The notes: generated by a model not told the origin, from the sequence alone. Positions 42,717 to 52,497 are shown, counted from the first letter of the stretch. The stretch: 64,000 nt of DNA from CADEED01 sp964444835 (GCA_964444835.1 CAYUIT010000005.1:56630-120629); one strand, 5' to 3'. A program made the numbers and translations.

Positions 42717-44933
42717 TTGCGTGATGACGGCGCCGAAAAACCGCGCCAATGGGCGCGTATCATAGCGTTAATCGACGCCCATCTCACGTCGCTATCGACC
42801 CTGCACACGTTGCAAACGCCTCAGGTCATCGCTGCTGAATTCGTGCCGCTCGTCAGCACGGCGAGCGCTCTCGTGGCGCCGTTTTCAGCCAGCCCACAGC
42901 AGGTCGCGCGTGCCGAGGAAGTGGCCGGGATCGTTGCCAGCCTGACGCAAGATCCATTGCTGACGCAGGCCGTGCTCGTCCGCGAAACACTGCCGAGCAT
43001 TGCGCTCGACCAAACCGAAGTCGCGCGCGCGCTCGGTCCGGACGTCACCACGCTCGCACGTGAATTGCACTCATTCGGCAACGTCGCGCTCGCCCATCGC
43101 GCCGGCACGACTCGGCGGCTCGACCCGGCCCAGGCGGAGGTGCTGCGCAAGATGTTGCTGTCGGTCGTCAGCGATCCGCGCTTGGTCATCGCACGCATCG
43201 CGCGCCAACTGGTGCTCATGCGACACGCCAAGACATCGTCAGCCGACGACCGCTTGACGTGGAGCCTCGAGACTCGCGAAGTCTTTGCGCCGCTCGCGAA
43301 CCGCCTCGGCCTGTGGCAGCTCAAGTGGGAACTCGAGGACCTGGCGTTCCGCTTTCTCGAGCCGGATGACTACAAGCGCGTAGCGGCTGCGCTGGCCGAG
43401 AAGCGCGTGGCCCGCGAGCAATACATCGCCGATCTCGTCGCGCAACTGACCGCACTGCTCGCCGCCGAAGGGATACGCGCCGAGGTCTACGGACGTCCGA
43501 AACACATCTACAGCATCTGGCGCAAAATGCAGCGCAAACAGTTGGCTTTCGATCAAGTGTTCGACGTGCGTGCCGTGCGAATCATTGTCGAGACCGTCGC
43601 AGACTGCTACGCAGCGCTCGGTGTCGTGCATGGACAGTTCACCTACCTACCGGGCGAGTTCGACGACTACATTGCAACGCCGAAAGGCAACTTCTATCGT
43701 TCCATTCACACAGCCGTGATCGGCCCGCAAGCTCAAGCAGTCGAAGTACAGATCCGCACGCGCGAGATGCACGAACAAGCCGAGCTCGGCCTCGCAGCCC
43801 ATTGGCGCTACAAAGAAGGCGCCGCGCGTGACGTGTCCTACGATCGCAAGATCGCTTGGGTGCGCAAACTCCTGGAACCGACCAGCGGCACGTCGGATGC
43901 TACCGACCGCGACTTCCTCGAAGAAGTGCGCGCGGAATTGTTCGAAGATCGCGTCTACGCACTCACACCGAAGGGCGAAGTCGTCGATTTACCCAGCGGC
44001 GCCACGCCGCTCGACTTCGCCTACCAAGTGCACACCAATCTCGGTCATCGGTGCAAAGGTGCGCGTGTGAATGGCCGAATCGTGCCGCTCACGCGCGCGC
44101 TGCAGAACGGCGAGATTGTTGAGATCATCACGGGCAAACAACTCGCGCCGAGTCGCGATTGGTTGGCGCCTGACCAGGGCTTCCTTGTATCGCCGCGAAG
44201 CCGCGCCAAGGTGCGCGCATGGTTTCGTAAACTCGACGAAGGGGACCATCGGGCAGCGGGCCACGCGGCCGTCGATCGCGAGCTCGCGCGCCTCGGTGGC
44301 GGGCCGGAACTTCTCGCAGCACTGGTGCAAGAACTCAAGAGCGGCGACGCCGATCGTTTGTACGTCCTCGTGGGCGAAGGCGAGATCGGCAGCGGCCAAC
44401 TGACACAGGCGATCGAACGTTTGGTAGCGCCCGTCAATCGGCCTGCCGCGAAATCGCGCACGCGCGCCAAACCTAAGCGCGCAACGAGTTCGCCGGTGGA
44501 ACTGTCGGGTGTCGGGGACTTACCCATCAGTTTGGCGCGTTGCTGCGCCCCCGTGCGACCGCAATCCATTGCGGGCTACGTCACACTCGGCCGCGGCGTC
44601 ACCGTGCATCGCAAAGACTGCGTTGGCCTCAAGCGCATGCTGGCAGCGCACCCCGAGCGGGCGCTCCCGGCCGCCTGGAGCGCGAATGACGGCGCCCTGC
44701 CCGTTCAATTGAGCGTGGAGGCTTGGGATCGCCGCGGGCTTGTCCGGGACATCTCGGAAATTCTCGCTGCGGCGCAGCTCAACATCGAGTCGATGCAGAC
44801 CACGACTGACGCGGCGGCCGGCATCGCGCGCATTACCGTGAGCACAGCCGTCCAACACATGACTGAACTCGAGCAGTTGTTGACGCGCCTCCAGCGTGTG
44901 CCGGGTGTCACACGCGCGCGACGCTCCGGCTAG
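42717..44933 (+). CDS. relA: (p)ppGpp synthetase RelA
   Basis: A 738-residue long RSH protein. The HD domain (about 60-170) lacks the HD active-site residues, so hydrolase activity should be absent. The synthetase domain has YGRPKHIYSIWRKMQRK, VFDVRAVRIIVE, EFDDYIATPKGNFYRSIHTAVIGP and EVQIRTREMHEQAELGLAAHWRYKEG, matching RelA rather than SpoT. TGS (VYALTPKGEVVDLPSGATPLDFAYQVH), a helical region and a C-terminal ACT domain follow. It makes (p)ppGpp on starved ribosomes. The first codon is TTG 42717; no in-frame ATG precedes the conserved part, so the exact start is uncertain. Confidence 0.93.
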   Translation: MRDDGAEKPRQWARIIALIDAHLTSLSTLHTLQTPQVIAAEFVPLVSTASALVAPFSASPQQVARAEEVAGIVASLTQDPLLTQAVLVRETLPSIALDQTEVARALGPDVTTLARELHSFGNVALAHRAGTTRRLDPAQAEVLRKMLLSVVSDPRLVIARIARQLVLMRHAKTSSADDRLTWSLETREVFAPLANRLGLWQLKWELEDLAFRFLEPDDYKRVAAALAEKRVAREQYIADLVAQLTALLAAEGIRAEVYGRPKHIYSIWRKMQRKQLAFDQVFDVRAVRIIVETVADCYAALGVVHGQFTYLPGEFDDYIATPKGNFYRSIHTAVIGPQAQAVEVQIRTREMHEQAELGLAAHWRYKEGAARDVSYDRKIAWVRKLLEPTSGTSDATDRDFLEEVRAELFEDRVYALTPKGEVVDLPSGATPLDFAYQVHTNLGHRCKGARVNGRIVPLTRALQNGEIVEIITGKQLAPSRDWLAPDQGFLVSPRSRAKVRAWFRKLDEGDHRAAGHAAVDRELARLGGGPELLAALVQELKSGDADRLYVLVGEGEIGSGQLTQAIERLVAPVNRPAAKSRTRAKPKRATSSPVELSGVGDLPISLARCCAPVRPQSIAGYVTLGRGVTVHRKDCVGLKRMLAAHPERALPAAWSANDGALPVQLSVEAWDRRGLVRDISEILAAAQLNIESMQTTTDAAAGIARITVSTAVQHMTELEQLLTRLQRVPGVTRARRSG

Positions 44934-44941
44934 CGGCAAGT

Positions 44942-44970
44942 TTGGTCCACTTTACGTATTACCGGACCAA
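44942..44970. other. Inverted repeat downstream of relA
   Basis: TTGGTCC (44942-44948) and GGACCAA (44964-44970) are exact inverted repeats 15 bases apart in the 135-base gap between relA and the TonB-like gene. No T-run follows, so it is not a standard terminator. It could be an operator or part of the next promoter, since an AT-rich stretch (TTTTTAAATTAA, about 45016-45027) lies further downstream and ahead of the ATG at 45069. Confidence 0.35.
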
Positions 44971-45068
44971 CTACGTCAAAACGTGACGGACTCGGGCGCG
45001 CCGGTAAGGGTCGACTTTTTAAATTAACGCGCGTTTATGCCCCCCTTTTTCGAGGTCTCGAGGACCCG

Positions 45069-46781
45069 ATGCGCGTACTGCTCGTAGATCATGATGCTGC
45101 CGCCTTGGACAAGGTCACACGGGCGTTGCGTGGCGTCGTGGAACTCGATTGCGTCAGCACGAAAGCAGACGCGTTGATGCTGCTGAAGCAGAAGTCCTTC
45201 GATGTGTTGATCGCGTGCGAGCGCGCCGCCGACGGTTCCGGGCTCGACTTGTTAGGTCGTATCGGCAAATCTGGCGGCGATCTCAAACGGATCTTCTCGG
45301 CGGCTCCCGAGCGGCTGCAATTGCTCGGTACGCGTCTCCAACCGTTCAACGTCACGCGCACGATCAGCTATCCGATCGACCTCGAAGAACTCTGGCTTGC
45401 ACTCGCCGCCGTCACGACGGGTGAGGATCCCAGCATCGAGGGCACGATCGAACACATCGTCATGGATGAGAGCGGCCAAGCGCCATCGCGCCCCGCCGCA
45501 CGTAACTCGGCCCCGACGGCCACGAGTGGCGCGGTTGCGCAACCCACGACTGCAGCGACTCCGACCGTTGCGGTCGCCCAAGGTGCCGCCGCCCGCAAGA
45601 TCGCAACGGAGGTCGAGCCCGAACCGGTCCGACGCGCGCCGCCAAATCCGACCACCGCGCCGACAGCCCGTGCTGCCGCTCAACCCACTGCGCGCGCACC
45701 GGCTAACAACTCAAGCACACCGCCAGCGCCGGCTCGGTCTGCAACACCGTCCGCCCGGCAGCTGGCGGCACAAGAGATCGCTGCCGCTGCCGCCGAAGCG
45801 CTCCAAACGCCGCCGCCCGTACCGAAGTCGCGACAACCGTCCGGTGCACTGCTCGGAGGCATCGTTGCGATCGTCGCGCTGGTAGGGATTGCAGCCGCGC
45901 TGGTACTGCGCGAGCCGGCACAACCGGTGGCCATTGGCGAACCGCCTGCGGCGCCAGACCGTACACGCGCCGAAACGTCCGCCTCCACCGCTGGGCAAAT
46001 TGCAGCGCTCGAGGCACGAATCGAAGACGCGCTATTGCGCGATGATTTGGCAGCCGCCAGTGCCGCGAACGCTGAGCTTGCAGCGCTGGCACCGTCTCAT
46101 CCGCGGCTCGCGTTTTTCACGGCCGCGCTCGAACGAGCCAGCCAAATGAACACGCTCAACCGCCCGGCGAGCCGCACTCCCGCGGTGCCACCAACCGCGG
46201 CACCGTCCGCGCCTGCGGTCGCTGCAGTGGAAGTCCCGCCCAGTGAACCTGCCACCGAGGTCCCCGTGACCCAAGCGGCTGCGGCCACGCCTCCGCCGGT
46301 GGTCGTCAATGAAACTCCGAGCCCGACCGTCGAAGCACGCACGCCTAACAGGAAGCCGCGCGCTGAAAACGGTAAGTTCCAGGGTCGTACGCTGGAGGAG
46401 ACGAGCGCTACGCGCAAAACGAGCGGGACAGCAGCGCCACTCGTCGCCCCCGTCGCCGAGCCGCCGCAAGTCACGGCAGACGCGGCCACTGCAGTCGAAC
46501 CCGCGTCCGTGACGGCAGCCAAGCTTGTGAAACGTGTGGCACCCGAGTATCCGCCGTCGGCCGCCGATCGAGGTACCGAGGGCTACGTCCTCGTGGAGTT
46601 CACCGTAGCTCCCGATGGTCGCGTAATCGATCCCGTGATCATCGAGAGTTCACCGCGTCGCACCTTCGATTCGGCCGCACGCGATGCTGTGCGGCGCTGG
46701 AAATACGAGCCGGCGCGCCAGGGCGACGCGGCGATCGCCTCCACCGCCCGCGTCCGCCTCGAGTTTCAGCTCGCCGACTAA
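45069..46781 (+). CDS. Fusion of degenerate receiver domain, membrane helix and TonB C-terminal domain
   Basis: A 570-residue protein with GAGG five bases before its ATG. Residues 1-115 look like a receiver domain (MRVLLVDHDAAALDKVTRAL), but the phosphoacceptor Asp is replaced by Cys50 (FDVLIAC) and the conserved Lys by Tyr101 (TISYPID), so normal phosphorylation is unlikely. A Pro/Ala-rich region (about 140-250) leads to one membrane helix (ALLGGIVAIVALVGIAAALVL, about 258-279), a second disordered region, and a TonB C-terminal domain (about 486-570, VAPEYPPSAADRGTEGYVLVEFTV). Topology implies a cytoplasmic receiver and a periplasmic TonB end. No exbB/exbD is adjacent. It may transmit signals or energise an outer-membrane receptor. 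Confidence 0.8.
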   Translation: MRVLLVDHDAAALDKVTRALRGVVELDCVSTKADALMLLKQKSFDVLIACERAADGSGLDLLGRIGKSGGDLKRIFSAAPERLQLLGTRLQPFNVTRTISYPIDLEELWLALAAVTTGEDPSIEGTIEHIVMDESGQAPSRPAARNSAPTATSGAVAQPTTAATPTVAVAQGAAARKIATEVEPEPVRRAPPNPTTAPTARAAAQPTARAPANNSSTPPAPARSATPSARQLAAQEIAAAAAEALQTPPPVPKSRQPSGALLGGIVAIVALVGIAAALVLREPAQPVAIGEPPAAPDRTRAETSASTAGQIAALEARIEDALLRDDLAAASAANAELAALAPSHPRLAFFTAALERASQMNTLNRPASRTPAVPPTAAPSAPAVAAVEVPPSEPATEVPVTQAAAATPPPVVVNETPSPTVEARTPNRKPRAENGKFQGRTLEETSATRKTSGTAAPLVAPVAEPPQVTADAATAVEPASVTAAKLVKRVAPEYPPSAADRGTEGYVLVEFTVAPDGRVIDPVIIESSPRRTFDSAARDAVRRWKYEPARQGDAAIASTARVRLEFQLAD

Positions 46782-48208
46782 CGATTCAAGGAATCGATCG
46801 CGCGCTTGTCCGCGGCAAGCGCAGCTTCGTGTAGCGCTTCTGACAGCGTCGGGTGTGCATGGATCGTGCGCTGCAGATCCTCGGCGGCCGCCGAATACTC
46901 CATCGCCAGCACCGCTTCGGCAATCAACTCACCGGCCATCGGGCCAATGATGTGCACGCCAAGAATCTCGTCGTCGTCTTGTGCCGCGATGAGCTTCACG
47001 AAGCCTTGCGACGCTTCCATCGCACGCGCCCGCCCGCTCGCCATGAACGGAAACACGCCGAGCTTGTAAGCGCGCCCGCTCGCCTTGACCTGCTCTTCCG
47101 TCGCACCGACCCATGCGATCTCCGGCGCCGAATAAATCACCGACGGGATCACTTTATAGTTCACCTCGCCGTACAGGCCTGCGATCAGATCCGCGACCAT
47201 GACGCCTTCTTCTTTCGCCTTGTGCGCAAGCATGGCGCCGCGCACGCAGTCGCCGACCGCCCACACGTTCTCGGCACCCGTGCGACAGTGCTCATCCACT
47301 TGGATGAAACCTCGCTCGTCGATTTGCACCCCGGTGCCGTCGCCGAGCAAGCCGGTTGTGAACGGCTTGCGCCCGATACAGACGATCACCTTGTCGACCG
47401 TAATGCTTTGCACAGCGCCCGCGGCGTCGGTGTAGCTGACCACGACCTCATCACCGCTAACCACTGCACCAGACACCTTGGCGCCAAGTCGAATGTCGAG
47501 TCCGAGCTTCTTGAAGTGCTTATGTGCTTCCTTGGCGAGTTGCTGATCGGCCATCGCGAGAAACGTCGGCAAGGCCTCTAGCATCGTCACTTCCGCGCCG
47601 AGCCGTCGCCACACGCTACCGAGTTCGAGACCGATGACGCCCGCACCGATGACCGCCAAGCGCTTCGGCACGGCCGTGAACTCGAGCGCGCCCCACGAGT
47701 CGACGATGTGCTTGCCATCGAACGGCGCCGTCTTGAGCGGCGTCGGCACCGAACCCGACGCCAACACCACGTGCTTCGCCAGCAGCTCCTTCTTCGAGCC
47801 ATCGTGCGCGGTGAACTCCACGCGTCGCCCTGCTAACAACTTACCATGCCCCTGCAACGCAGTAGCGCCCGCGCCCTTTAGCAGCGCTTGGATACCACCG
47901 GTCATCGTCTTGACGATGGTGGCTTTACGCTTTTGCATCACGCCTAAATCAAACTCGAGCCCGCTCGTCTTGATGCCGTGCGCCGCGAACTCAGCGTGCG
48001 CCTTGTGATACAGCTCGGATGACTCCAGCAGCGCCTTCGACGGGATGCAGCCGGCATTCAAGCACGTACCGCCAAAGGCCGTACTGCCGTCGTAATTCTT
48101 CCATTCGTCGATGCAAGCCACCTTGAGCTTGTTCTGTCCCGCTCGAATGGCCGCGGGATAGCCCGCCGGGCCGCCACCGATGACGACGACGTCGAATTCT
48201 TCAGCCAT
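46778..48208 (-). CDS. lpdA: Dihydrolipoyl dehydrogenase (E3)
   Basis: A 476-residue flavoprotein. FAD fold VVVIGGGPAGYPAAIRAGQ, redox disulfide GGTCLNAGCIPSKALL (Cys49, Cys54), NAD fold VIGAGVIGLELGSVWRRLG and the C-terminal HPTLSEALHEA His-Glu pair are present. It reoxidises the lipoyl group of 2-oxoacid dehydrogenase complexes. It lies 33 bases after sucB, so it serves the 2-oxoglutarate complex. It converges with the TonB-like gene with four shared stop bases (CTAA). Confidence 0.96.
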   Translation of the reverse strand: MAEEFDVVVIGGGPAGYPAAIRAGQNKLKVACIDEWKNYDGSTAFGGTCLNAGCIPSKALLESSELYHKAHAEFAAHGIKTSGLEFDLGVMQKRKATIVKTMTGGIQALLKGAGATALQGHGKLLAGRRVEFTAHDGSKKELLAKHVVLASGSVPTPLKTAPFDGKHIVDSWGALEFTAVPKRLAVIGAGVIGLELGSVWRRLGAEVTMLEALPTFLAMADQQLAKEAHKHFKKLGLDIRLGAKVSGAVVSGDEVVVSYTDAAGAVQSITVDKVIVCIGRKPFTTGLLGDGTGVQIDERGFIQVDEHCRTGAENVWAVGDCVRGAMLAHKAKEEGVMVADLIAGLYGEVNYKVIPSVIYSAPEIAWVGATEEQVKASGRAYKLGVFPFMASGRARAMEASQGFVKLIAAQDDDEILGVHIIGPMAGELIAEAVLAMEYSAAAEDLQRTIHAHPTLSEALHEAALAADKRAIDSLNR

Positions 48209-48241
48209 GGAATCAGTTCCTTGCAGCGAGTGAGCGCGCGA

Positions 48242-49441
48242 TCAAACCGAGAGCAACATCCGACCCGGGTCCTCGAGGCAGTCCTTCATCGTAACGAGGA
48301 ACTGCACCGCTTCGCGGCCGTCGATGATGCGATGGTCATACGTGAGCGCGAGATACATCACGGGGCGCGCGACGATCTGGCCATCGACGACCATCGGCCG
48401 CTCTTGAATTTTGTGCATGCCGAGAATGGCGCTCTGCGGCGCATTGACGATCGGCGTGGAGAGCAAGGAGCCAAACACGCCGCCATTGGTAATGGAGAAT
48501 GTGCCGCCCGAGAGATCTTCGAGGGAAATCTTGCCCTCGCGCGCACGCACCGCGTAGGCGCCGATTTCTTTCTCCAAGCTCGCGAAGCTCTTGATGTCGG
48601 CATCGCGCACGACCGGCACCATCAGGCCACGATCCGTCGACACTGCCACGCCGATGTCGTAGTACTCGTGGTACACGATGTCGGTGCCGTCGACCGAGGC
48701 GTTGATGATCGGATACTTTTTCAAACCTTCGATCGCCGCTTTAACGAAGAACGACATGAAGCCGAGTTTCACGGCGTGGTCCTTCTCGAACTTGTCTTTG
48801 TAGCGTGCGCGCAGATCCATCACCGCCTTCAGGTCCACCTCGTTGAAGGTTGTTAGCAAGGCTTGCGTCGACTGCGCCTGCACCAAGCGCTCGGCAATGC
48901 GCTGCCGCAAGCGAGTCATCGGGACGCGTTGTTCGGCGCGTCCGACGGCCGGTGCGGACTCCGCGGCCGCGATCGGTGCCGCAGCAGCGGCCGGCTTCTG
49001 AGCGAGATGACCGACGACGTCTCCCTTGGTGATCCGCCCGTCTTTACCCGAGGCGGCGATCTTCGCTGGATCGAGTTGGTTTTCCTCGACCAGCCGTCGA
49101 ACGGAAGGACTCAGCTTGGCAGAGTCGGCCGCCTTGGCGGCTTCGGGAGCTGCGGCACTCTTAGCAGGGGTGGCCGCCGGGGCCGCTTTCGCCGCGCCCG
49201 CTGCGCCCTCCTCGAACACTGCAAGCACTTGGCCACTCGTCACCGTCGTGCCAGCCGCAATGCGCAGCTCCTTCAACACGCCATTCGCGGGTGCCGGCAC
49301 TTCGAGCACCACCTTGTCAGTCTCGAGGTCGGCGAGGTTTTCGTCGCGACTCACGGCTTGTCCCGGCTGCTTGTGCCAGGTCACGAGCGTGGCATCAGCC
49401 ACCGACTCTGGCAGTTGCGGAACACGAATCTCGATCGTCAT
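48242..49441 (-). CDS. sucB: 2-oxoglutarate dehydrogenase E2, dihydrolipoyl succinyltransferase
   Basis: A 399-residue protein: one lipoyl domain at the N-terminus (lipoyl Lys in DLETDKVVLEVPAP), an Ala/Pro-rich linker, a peripheral subunit-binding domain (SPSVRRLVEENQLDPAKIAASGKDGRITKGDV) and the acyltransferase core with YDHRIIDGREAVQFL (catalytic His and Asp). It forms the core of the 2-oxoglutarate complex of the TCA cycle. It is 28 bases from sucA and 33 from lpdA. Confidence 0.96.
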   Translation of the reverse strand: MTIEIRVPQLPESVADATLVTWHKQPGQAVSRDENLADLETDKVVLEVPAPANGVLKELRIAAGTTVTSGQVLAVFEEGAAGAAKAAPAATPAKSAAAPEAAKAADSAKLSPSVRRLVEENQLDPAKIAASGKDGRITKGDVVGHLAQKPAAAAAPIAAAESAPAVGRAEQRVPMTRLRQRIAERLVQAQSTQALLTTFNEVDLKAVMDLRARYKDKFEKDHAVKLGFMSFFVKAAIEGLKKYPIINASVDGTDIVYHEYYDIGVAVSTDRGLMVPVVRDADIKSFASLEKEIGAYAVRAREGKISLEDLSGGTFSITNGGVFGSLLSTPIVNAPQSAILGMHKIQERPMVVDGQIVARPVMYLALTYDHRIIDGREAVQFLVTMKDCLEDPGRMLLSV

Positions 49442-49469
49442 GGTCTACAGTCCTTCAATGCGGTAGTCG

Positions 49470-52367
49470 TTAGCGCGTCGTCGCTGCCGCCGGTGCGGCT
49501 GCTGGCGCAGTCGTTAGGCGCGTCGTCTCGCGCGCGGAATCTTCTTTGGCTGTCGCCGAGAGGGCCGCTGCGATCAACGCTTGCTGCTCGGCATCGTGCA
49601 CCTTCGAGATGCCCGTGGCGGGTGCAGCCGCCGGCGCACGGCCGGCGTAGAGCAACTCGCGGCGTCCGGCGAGCGGCTCAGCGAGCCGGTGCCGGATCTG
49701 GTACCACGCGCCTTGGTTTTGTGGCTCTTCTTGGCACCAAACGACCTCGCGCGCTTGCGGGTATTTGCCGAGCAGCGCCTCGTATTCCTGGGCAGGGAAT
49801 GGATACAGCTGCTCGAGGCGTACCAACGCGACATCTTTGATTGCGGCTTGGCGTCGCGCCTTCAGCAAGTCGAAATACACCTTACCCGAAGAGAACACGA
49901 CACGACGCACGTGTTGCGGCACGAGGTCGTCCATTTCGTCGATGACACTGCGGTACTCGCCTCGCGTCAGCTCCTCGAGCGCCGAGACTGACAACTCGTG
50001 ACGCAGCAAACTCTTCGGTGTCATCACGATCAGCGGCTTGCGCAAGCTCCGCAGCATTTGCCGGCGCAGCATGTGGAACATCTGTGCTGGCGTCGATGGC
50101 ACGCACACTTGCATGTTGTACTCGGCGCACAACTGCAAGAAGCGCTCGAGGCGCGCCGAGGAATGCTCCGGTCCTTGTCCCTCGTAGCCGTGCGGCAGGA
50201 ACAACGCGAGACCGCACAGCCGGCCCCACTTCGCCTCACCCGAGCTGATGAACTGATCGATGACGACTTGCGCGCCGTTCACGAAATCGCCGAACTGGCC
50301 TTCCCAAATGACGAGCGCATTCGGGTCGGTGGTCGAGTAACCGTATTCGAACCCGAGAACCGCTTCTTCTGACAACACGGAATCGTTCACTTGGAAGCGC
50401 GGCTGGCGTTCGAGTAGATGCTGCAACGGAATATGGCGCGCGCCCGTTTGCTGGTCGTGGAACACCGCATGCCGATGGAAGAACGTGCCGCGACCGACGT
50501 CCTGTCCGGTGATGCGCACCGAGTACCCTTCTTCGAGCAAGCTCGCGTAGGCGAGCGTTTCAGCGCAACCCCAATCGAGCGGCAACGAGCCGGAGATCAT
50601 CTTGACGCGATTCGCGACGACTTGCGACACGCGCGGATGCAACAAAAACCCTGCGGGCACCGTCGTGATGCGCTCGCCGAGCGACTTCAGGCGCGGCAAC
50701 GCGACTCCGCTCTCGATGCGCTCCGACCAATCTTTGGCGGAGTAGCGACTCCAATCGACGGTGTATTTATTACCGATCATGCCGAGCGACGCGCGCGCTT
50801 GCGGCCGACCTTCATCGAGCCCTTGGCGGTACTGCTCGACCATTGCGTTAGCCTCAGCCTCACTAACAACTCCACCGACGATCAACTGATCGGCATAGAT
50901 TTTGCGCGCGGTCGGATGTTTACGAATTGCTTGGTACATCACCGGCTGCGTGGCTGAAGGCTCGTCGGCCTCGTTATGACCATGGCGCCGATAGCACACG
51001 AGGTCGATCACGACATCTTTGTGGAACCGCTGCCGATACTGCAGCGCGAGGCGCGCCACGAAGATCACTGCCTCGGGGTCGTCAGCATTGACGTGGAAGA
51101 TGGGCGCTTCGAGCATCTTCGCAACGTCGGAGCAATACATCGTCGAACGCGCGTCGGTGGGTTCGGAGGTTGTGAACCCGACTTGGTTGTTGACGACGAC
51201 GTGAATCGTGCCGCCCGTGTAGAACGCGCGCGCTTGCGACAACTGCAGCGTTTCCATCACGACGCCTTGGCCGGCAAACGCGGCGTCGCCATGGATCAAA
51301 ATGGGGACGACTCGCTCGCCGCGGGAATCGTTACGACGCTCTTGGCGAGCGCGCGCCGACCCTTCGACGACCGGGTTCACGATCTCGAGGTGCGACGGGT
51401 TGAACGCCAACGCGACGTGCACGTTGCCACCCGCAGTGCGCAAATCGGCTGAGAAACCCTTGTGATACTTGACATCGCCGGAGCCCTGCAGGTGCGCCGT
51501 GTCGTACTTGCCCTCGAACTCGGAGAACAGCACGGATGGCGACTTACCTAACAAGTTCACCAGCACGTTCAAGCGGCCGCGGTGCGCCATGCCGATGATG
51601 CACTCCTCGACGCCGCTTCGACCGCCCTGCTGGATCAAGTCGTCGAGCAACGGAATGAGCGCATCGCCGCCTTCGAGCGAAAAGCGTTTTTGGCCGACGT
51701 ATTTCGTGTGCAGATAACGCTCGAGGCCCTCGGCGGCCGTGAGCTGCCACAGAATGTTCTTCTGCTCCTCAGCGCTCAACTTCGTCAGCAGACGGCCTGC
51801 CTGAAACTCATCTTGCAGCCACAGCCGCTCCTCCGTTTCAGAGACATGCGCAAACTCGGCGCCGATTGGCCCGCAGTAAATGTGCTCGAGCTGCCCGATG
51901 AGATCGCGCAACTTGGCGCGTTGCGCCACGCTGGTGGTGCGCGAACCGGTATAGAACTCGCTGTTCAAATCCGCTTCGCTCAAGCCGAAGTAGCTCAGCT
52001 CGAGCACGCGCGGCCGTGGCCGCTTGGTGAGTTCGAGCGGATCGAGCTTGGCGATCAAGTGCCCGCGGTTCGCGTAGATTTGGATCAGCCGCGAGACGGC
52101 GCCTTGCTTTGCGGTGTCGTCCGCAGGTTGCGCTGCCGCCGACTGTGCGACCCGCGGCGCTTTGGCGCGCGCCGCGATTTCAGCCACGATTGTCGAGTGG
52201 ACCTGCTCTGCTCGCGAACGATCACGCAACGTGGCGAAATAGGCCCGCCACTCGGCATCCACCGAGTTGGGGTCCCGCAGAAACTGTTCGTAAAGTTCCT
52301 CGACGTACGGAGCATTGCCGCCAAATAGCGGCGTGGTGGCGGCGAGATCGGCGAAGCTTGCGCCCAT
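49470..52367 (-). CDS. sucA: 2-oxoglutarate dehydrogenase E1
   Basis: A 965-residue thiamine-diphosphate enzyme, slightly longer than the E. coli form. The N-terminal E2-binding region (FADLAATTPLFGGNAPYVEELYEQFLRDPNSVDAEWRAYF), IIGMAHRGRLNVLVNLLGK, FNPSHLEIVNPVVEGSARARQ, the cofactor loop HVNADDPEAVIFVARLALQYR and the C-terminal HGYEGQGPEHSSARLERFLQL mark it. It decarboxylates 2-oxoglutarate and succinylates the lipoyl arm of SucB. It is first in the sucA-sucB-lpdA operon; the 130 bases upstream are AT-richer and likely hold the promoter. Confidence 0.97.
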   Translation of the reverse strand: MGASFADLAATTPLFGGNAPYVEELYEQFLRDPNSVDAEWRAYFATLRDRSRAEQVHSTIVAEIAARAKAPRVAQSAAAQPADDTAKQGAVSRLIQIYANRGHLIAKLDPLELTKRPRPRVLELSYFGLSEADLNSEFYTGSRTTSVAQRAKLRDLIGQLEHIYCGPIGAEFAHVSETEERLWLQDEFQAGRLLTKLSAEEQKNILWQLTAAEGLERYLHTKYVGQKRFSLEGGDALIPLLDDLIQQGGRSGVEECIIGMAHRGRLNVLVNLLGKSPSVLFSEFEGKYDTAHLQGSGDVKYHKGFSADLRTAGGNVHVALAFNPSHLEIVNPVVEGSARARQERRNDSRGERVVPILIHGDAAFAGQGVVMETLQLSQARAFYTGGTIHVVVNNQVGFTTSEPTDARSTMYCSDVAKMLEAPIFHVNADDPEAVIFVARLALQYRQRFHKDVVIDLVCYRRHGHNEADEPSATQPVMYQAIRKHPTARKIYADQLIVGGVVSEAEANAMVEQYRQGLDEGRPQARASLGMIGNKYTVDWSRYSAKDWSERIESGVALPRLKSLGERITTVPAGFLLHPRVSQVVANRVKMISGSLPLDWGCAETLAYASLLEEGYSVRITGQDVGRGTFFHRHAVFHDQQTGARHIPLQHLLERQPRFQVNDSVLSEEAVLGFEYGYSTTDPNALVIWEGQFGDFVNGAQVVIDQFISSGEAKWGRLCGLALFLPHGYEGQGPEHSSARLERFLQLCAEYNMQVCVPSTPAQMFHMLRRQMLRSLRKPLIVMTPKSLLRHELSVSALEELTRGEYRSVIDEMDDLVPQHVRRVVFSSGKVYFDLLKARRQAAIKDVALVRLEQLYPFPAQEYEALLGKYPQAREVVWCQEEPQNQGAWYQIRHRLAEPLAGRRELLYAGRAPAAAPATGISKVHDAEQQALIAAALSATAKEDSARETTRLTTAPAAAPAAATTR

Positions 52368-52497
52368 GAGCGGTAAAATCCTTCCGGTCCGCTGAAAAAA
52401 TCTAACGGACTCAATATCCTAGAGCATGAGATCGGGCTCATTATGGTAGCTCACTCGCCCCGCTGCTGGAAGGCGAAATGAGTCCCAAAACCACGCT

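Noticed and set aside
46300..46520. Second small proteins inside the Pro/Ala-rich part of the TonB-like gene
   Set aside because: Low-complexity sequence gives open frames in all phases; none has a ribosome site and recognisable domain.
52420..52460. Short dyad ATGAG-N6-CTCAT upstream of sucA
   Set aside because: Only five bases per arm in a likely promoter region; expected often by chance.
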